A model generated the notes under the pieces. It made no database searches, was not told the DNA's origin, and saw nothing but the letters and a program-made list of their open reading frames with translations. From the NCBI RefSeq assembly GCF_000003605.2, contig NW_003133375.1, forward strand, positions 32,638-60,029: 27,392 bases of DNA, written 5' to 3'. Positions within the stretch are counted from its first letter, which is position 1, and the number at the start of each line of letters is the position of its first letter. The DNA is from Saccoglossus kowalevskii. Lineage: Eukaryota > Hemichordata > Enteropneusta > Harrimaniidae. Shown here piece after piece: positions 23,513 to 27,392 of the stretch. The position numbers and the translations under genes are program-made.

Positions 23513-25037
23513 GTTTCCTACAGGAATTTGCATTTGTTATCATTCAATAGGTTAAAATTTTATGACTTGATAATGGTATGTCAAGGCATTGAGAACTAAG
23601 ACTGTTGAACTTAAGAGTCAAGTCATAGAGAGAGAAACAAAAATCCATGTATTTTATTTTGTTCTTCCATTCACTAAGTAATTATATTCTTTGGAGTTAT
23701 TAGCTATTCAAGTCATCTAGCTCTACTGTACACTAACATTCATGGTACATCATCTCTTTGTATTAATACATGTACAAGTGAATTACTATTACGCTCAATG
23801 AGTATGACACTGAATATTGCAGAATAAGCAATTTTAACTAAAAACTTTGATTTATGTCAAGCATATTTAGTCTCAACACATTGCTGATGCATTGTGTGCA
23901 AAAATAACAAAAATAAAATGTACTTTCTCTGGATTTTATTTTTCATGATTTATTCGTCCATCTGAGGTGGATTGCAGTAAAAACAAATTACGCTACATGT
24001 ATAGAGCACATTGTTGACAGAATGTTGTTTTCCAATCTTAGATCCTTTTTATACCGAATAAGTATCCAGATAAAAAAACATAAGATAACACTCATGCATC
24101 TGTCATATACAGATGTTAATTTCAGATAACATGATAATTTCAGATACACTAACCTCCTGCTCCCTACCCCATCTTACTTTTTAAAAAAAATAATAACTAC
24201 GATACACATGCACATATAAAAGTTAATTCAAAATCAAACCACCGCACCTGCAATAATTGCCAATGTGTATCCAAATTTCATATATTCCTGAATCCAAAGG
24301 AGTTATGTATAAAATTCCCAAGGAGATGCATTCGGTCAAAGGCAGCTGCTTCTTCACTCCGCATAAAAATTGATGACACTGTCTTGCCAGACACCTGATC
24401 ACTATCATCAGTCAAAACTATTTCTGTTATCTACATCATGATAGGTTAATGGATGATCTAATCTTTATTCTGATTGGGTGAAGATCCAATAAGAAAGATA
24501 CACCCTGATTGGTCAGTTGACAACTCGGATGAGAAACTTATGCTGATTGGTTAATATATTATCAATAGTTATCCAGGATTGGTTGATTTTTGAATAAAGA
24601 AGGAGGAATAAAATTATTTTCCTTGAGATGTATAGCTGTACCTACATGTATCTAAGATATAATTGGTAAAAGTTTGAAGGCAATTTAGCTTATTGCAAAA
24701 GGTCTCATGTAAATCTTACAAGTTTCACTTACATCCATGTCTATTCATCTCAACTGAGTTGAACTGACCCAATTCATTGTATTAGATTGTGTTCATTCAA
24801 TACATACATGAATGTTCTTATACATGTATATGCCATACTGTTCACTATTATTCTGTACTCTTACATACCATGAAAATGATATTCAATTCAAAAAACTGTT
24901 GCATATTGTAACTGTAAATTGTTGTTATTTTGTTGTTTGATGGCATTAGTAAAAGTCATTGTGTCTTTAAAATCTTAGTGAAATTTTTAGTGCTACAAAA
25001 TTATTTTCATCTTTGTAAAATTAAATTTTATAGTTTG
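23513..25037. other. No gene recognised; weak ATTGG-containing repeat
   Basis: 'gattggtt'-like words recur at about 50-base spacing between roughly 24440 and 24590 (tgattgggtg, tgattggtca, tgattggtta, ggattggttg), a degraded minisatellite. A 61-codon minus-strand ORF at 24223-24408 has no recognisable feature. Nothing else is supported. Confidence 0.45.
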
Positions 25038-25284
25038 ATTCTATTCTTTCTATCTTATTCGGTTCTATTCTATTCTAGTCTCATCTATTATTCTATTCTA
25101 TTCTCATCTATTTATACTATTCTACTGTGAAATACTTTATTTTAGCTGGAAATAATTTTCGTTGAAAAGAATTTATGGGTGTTTTGTATGGGATTTATTT
25201 TCACTGAATCATTCCTTCAGCGAAAATTAATTCCAAGCGAAAATAAAGTTTTTACAGTATTCTATTCTATTCTATTCTATTCTC
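25038..25284. repeat. (TTCTA)n microsatellite split by an insertion
   Basis: A pentanucleotide ttcta array runs from about 25038 to 25122 and resumes at 25260-25284, with a family A element sitting between. Confidence 0.92.
25123..25259. mobile_element. Foldback MITE-like element, family A copy 5 (short)
   Basis: 137 bases from tactgtgaaatactttattt to 'aaaataaagtttttacagta', with the central part missing compared with the 207-212-base copies. It is inserted inside the (TTCTA)n array. Non-coding. Confidence 0.87.
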
Positions 25285-25320
25285 CGCTGTTAGCAATGCA
25301 CATTTCAATAAAAGAACAGA

Positions 25321-26012
25321 AGATATCATTAGAAAATGAACAATATGTATAGTATCAAAGCAACGGTACTTTCCGTTTTCAACAAGAATTCAAAAATATC
25401 ACTTTTTACAAAAATTACAAAAATATCATCAAAATTAGATAATGAAGATATCACACGCAATTACAAATCTGAAAGAGGTTCACATGTAGTACCTATATAT
25501 GTAATATCAAAGCAATTGGCCTTGCGGTTTTTAACAAGAAGTCGAAAATATCACTTTTTACCCAAAATGACAAAAATATTCACCAATATTAGAGAATTGA
25601 AGATATCATTACAAAATGAACAAATCTGAGACAGGTCTACCTGTAGTACCTATATATGTAATATCAAAGCAATTGGCCTTGCGTTTTTTAACAAGAAGTC
25701 AAAAATATCACTTTTTACCAAAAATGACAAAAATATTCATCAAAATTAGGGAATTTAAGATATCATTACAAAATGAACAAATCTGGGAGAGGTTCACATG
25801 TAGTATCTATATATGTAATATCAAAGAAATTGGACTTGCGGTTTTTAACATGAAGTCGAAAACATCACTTTTTACCAAAAATTACAAAAATATTCACCAA
25901 AATTAGAGAATTGAAGATATCATCATGAAATGAACACATCTAAGAGAGGTCTACCCAAGGTACATATACACCAAGTATCAAAGCATTCAGGCTTGTAGTT
26001 ATTAAGAAGAAG
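25321..26012. repeat. ~157-bp tandem repeat, about 4.5 copies
   Basis: The unit start 'agatatcattacaaaatgaa' recurs at 25321, 25446, 25601, 25758 and 25915, giving intervals of 125, 155, 157 and 157. Each unit carries 'atatatgtaatatcaaagcaattggccttgcggtttttaacaagaagtcgaaaatatcactttttacc'. Two plus-strand ORFs of 96-97 codons come from the repeat and are not genes. The length is close to the ~160-bp repeats known inside bivalve non-autonomous Helentron-like elements, which is a resemblance and not a proven match. Confidence 0.92.
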
Positions 26013-26095
26013 TTGAAAATGTAAAACATTGACACGGACAACGACGGACACCAATGACGGACAACGAACGACGACAGACAATCACTCATATGATA

Positions 26096-26126
26096 AGCTC
26101 CGCTCAAGAAAGTCGACAGCGGAGCT
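26096..26126. mobile_element. Hairpin at end of possible Helentron-like element
   Basis: AGCTCCGCT (26096-26104) and AGCGGAGCT (26118-26126) form a perfect 9-bp stem with a 13-base loop. They follow a 'gacggacaacga'-rich tract just after the 157-bp array. A tandem core followed by a short GC-rich hairpin near the 3' end is the layout of non-autonomous Helitron/Helentron derivatives. The element may span about 25321-26150. No Rep/helicase gene is present. Confidence 0.6.
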
Positions 26127-27392
26127 AAAAATGATTTACAGCTAGTCACAGAAATATTGGGGTGACAAGATAGTTAAATTTAACTCCAATCATATGACCT
26201 ACATGTATTATGCTAGTCATCTCTATAAAAAAAAAACGATAATTTAAATAAGTTTATGAGGTTTTACAGGACTGAAAAAATATGAAAAAATGTTTGCGAT
26301 GATCAGATTTTTTTGGCAAAAACAAAGTTGTCAGCCAATTTGTGAGCAAATTTGCTAACTAGCTGTCCTTAGTACTTCTGATACTTAGTGTAATCTTTGA
26401 AAAAAACACATTTATCAAATCATTTATTGCATCATAATATGCCACTTTCATGACCTCTAAAGGTCACACATCCTGGTACTTTCATTACATGTATAAAAAT
26501 AAAAAATAATTTTTTTTATTGATTTTAAAAATTCATCAATTTTCATTCGGTGTATACTAAACCATCAAATTATTACTTATTTTGACTAGAAAAAAATCCC
26601 TGTAATTTACCTAAGTGTATGCGTTACTATTGGAACAAATACGGTATACAGTTAAACAAGAAGACCTTCAAAGTGCTAATGAAAAAGGTTCCGTAATTTG
26701 GCTTCAATCTTCTTCTTTAAGTGCTTTCATGGTTTACAAGTAAGGTGATTGATTGCTTGAAGCAATTCTAAAATGGTCAGTTTTACAAGCAGCAATTGAT
26801 TTAATCGATTAGATCACCATACTGACTTGGTGGAATCTATTTTGGTGTCATGTGTCATTTAAGTCTGTCCTATACTGAAGCAGTGAAATCACAACCAGGA
26901 CTAGGTGGAAATAAAATTAGTTTCTATCAGTTTTCAAAATTGATGCATTTTTTGTTTTAAGTTGTCATAAAAATTGTGCTTTTATTAATGTGTATCTAAA
27001 AAAACAACAACATAAAAGCAATAAAATTCATAATTCATTCTCATAAATCATATTATTATGCATCTGTCACCATAACGCCATAAGTTACAGCGTGCGTAAT
27101 TTTGCAATATTTTACGAGGTATTTTCATTCTACCATATTAGGAAATGCAAATTCCAAATATGGAATGATTATATGCATAAGAATTCTCTAATAATAAAAA
27201 CAAACATGGCTGCCACCAAGGTTTGACTGGACTCAGCACAAAGCAGTTTGCTGATTCTGTTCTAAACTTTTTAATTTTGTCATTCCCATGGTGTATCCTT
27301 GGAAGGAAAAGATTTATAATAATAAGGTTATTACGAGGATACCTCAAATGTATGCACTCAAGACAGTACTCCACGCATTGACCTCAGTTGCG
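26127..27392. other. AT-rich, no gene recognised
   Basis: No exon is supported. At 26458-26482 there is a single inverted copy of the 36-bp minisatellite unit found at 9725-10113 (taaaggtcacacatcctggt followed by acttt). A 78-codon minus-strand ORF at 27138-27374 has no recognisable feature. Confidence 0.45.

Noticed and set aside
25336..25906. Two repetitive plus-strand ORFs of 96-97 codons
   Set aside because: They follow the 157-bp tandem repeat and show no independent coding evidence.

Overview
This is an animal (metazoan) nuclear window. It is AT-rich, has spliced genes with small exons and long introns, and carries many dispersed short inverted-repeat elements and minisatellites. Frequent 'tacatgta' words, a family of 'TACTGTAnAATACTTTATTTTcGC' foldback elements, and a ~157-bp tandem array ending in an AGCTCCGCT/AGCGGAGCT hairpin resemble what I know from lophotrochozoan and especially molluscan (bivalve-like) genomes. 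The species call is inference. I see no bacterial genes, rRNA, tRNA or CRISPR.

One gene dominates the window. It lies on the minus strand from about 20505 down to about 2625 and I assembled it exon by exon from splice sites and frame. It encodes a calmodulin-binding IQ-motif protein of the neurogranin/neuromodulin (GAP-43)/Drosophila Igloo type. Two IQ exons lie at the 5' side of what is visible (20402-20505 and 19413-19563). Next come fifteen tiny in-phase exons of 33-63 bp (18447 down to 9135), fourteen of which encode acidic E/Q/K/P-rich linkers. A 729-bp exon (5341-6069) holds five tandem IQ modules, and a further IQ exon (3229-3360) follows. A short terminal exon with a stop is possible at 2633. 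All exons from 18447 downstream are multiples of three with phase 0 at both ends, so each could be skipped without shifting frame. Joining all visible exons gives about 618 codons and eight IQ motifs. The true start codon, promoter and first exon(s) were not found; they are probably outside the window or hidden in the 20506-27392 side.

The modules carry the neurogranin-like pattern D-x-D-L-x-D-P-(x)4-A-A-x-K-I-Q-A-(S/G)-x-K-G-x-x-A-R. Four of the eight have Ser after IQA, the position phosphorylated by PKC in neurogranin and neuromodulin; the other four have Gly. The linker cassettes fall into two sequence groups with their own shared splice flanks, which indicates repeated exon duplication.

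Non-coding layout: 1-86 is a 19-bp tandem repeat. Intron repeats include a 36-bp minisatellite (9725-10113, with a 108-bp higher-order period), a ~37-bp minisatellite of about 29 copies (10609-11681), ~60-bp repeats (12623-12925, 14808-15126, 16458-16690) and a 21-bp repeat (20034-20374). Foldback elements of one family lie at 7631, 8501, 15328, 17750 and 25123, with a divergent relative at 23302. A second, TTAA-flanked inverted-repeat family lies at 8173 and 19217. The 20506-27392 side has no convincing exon and consists of AT-rich DNA and repeats, including a possible non-autonomous Helentron-like element at 25321-26150.
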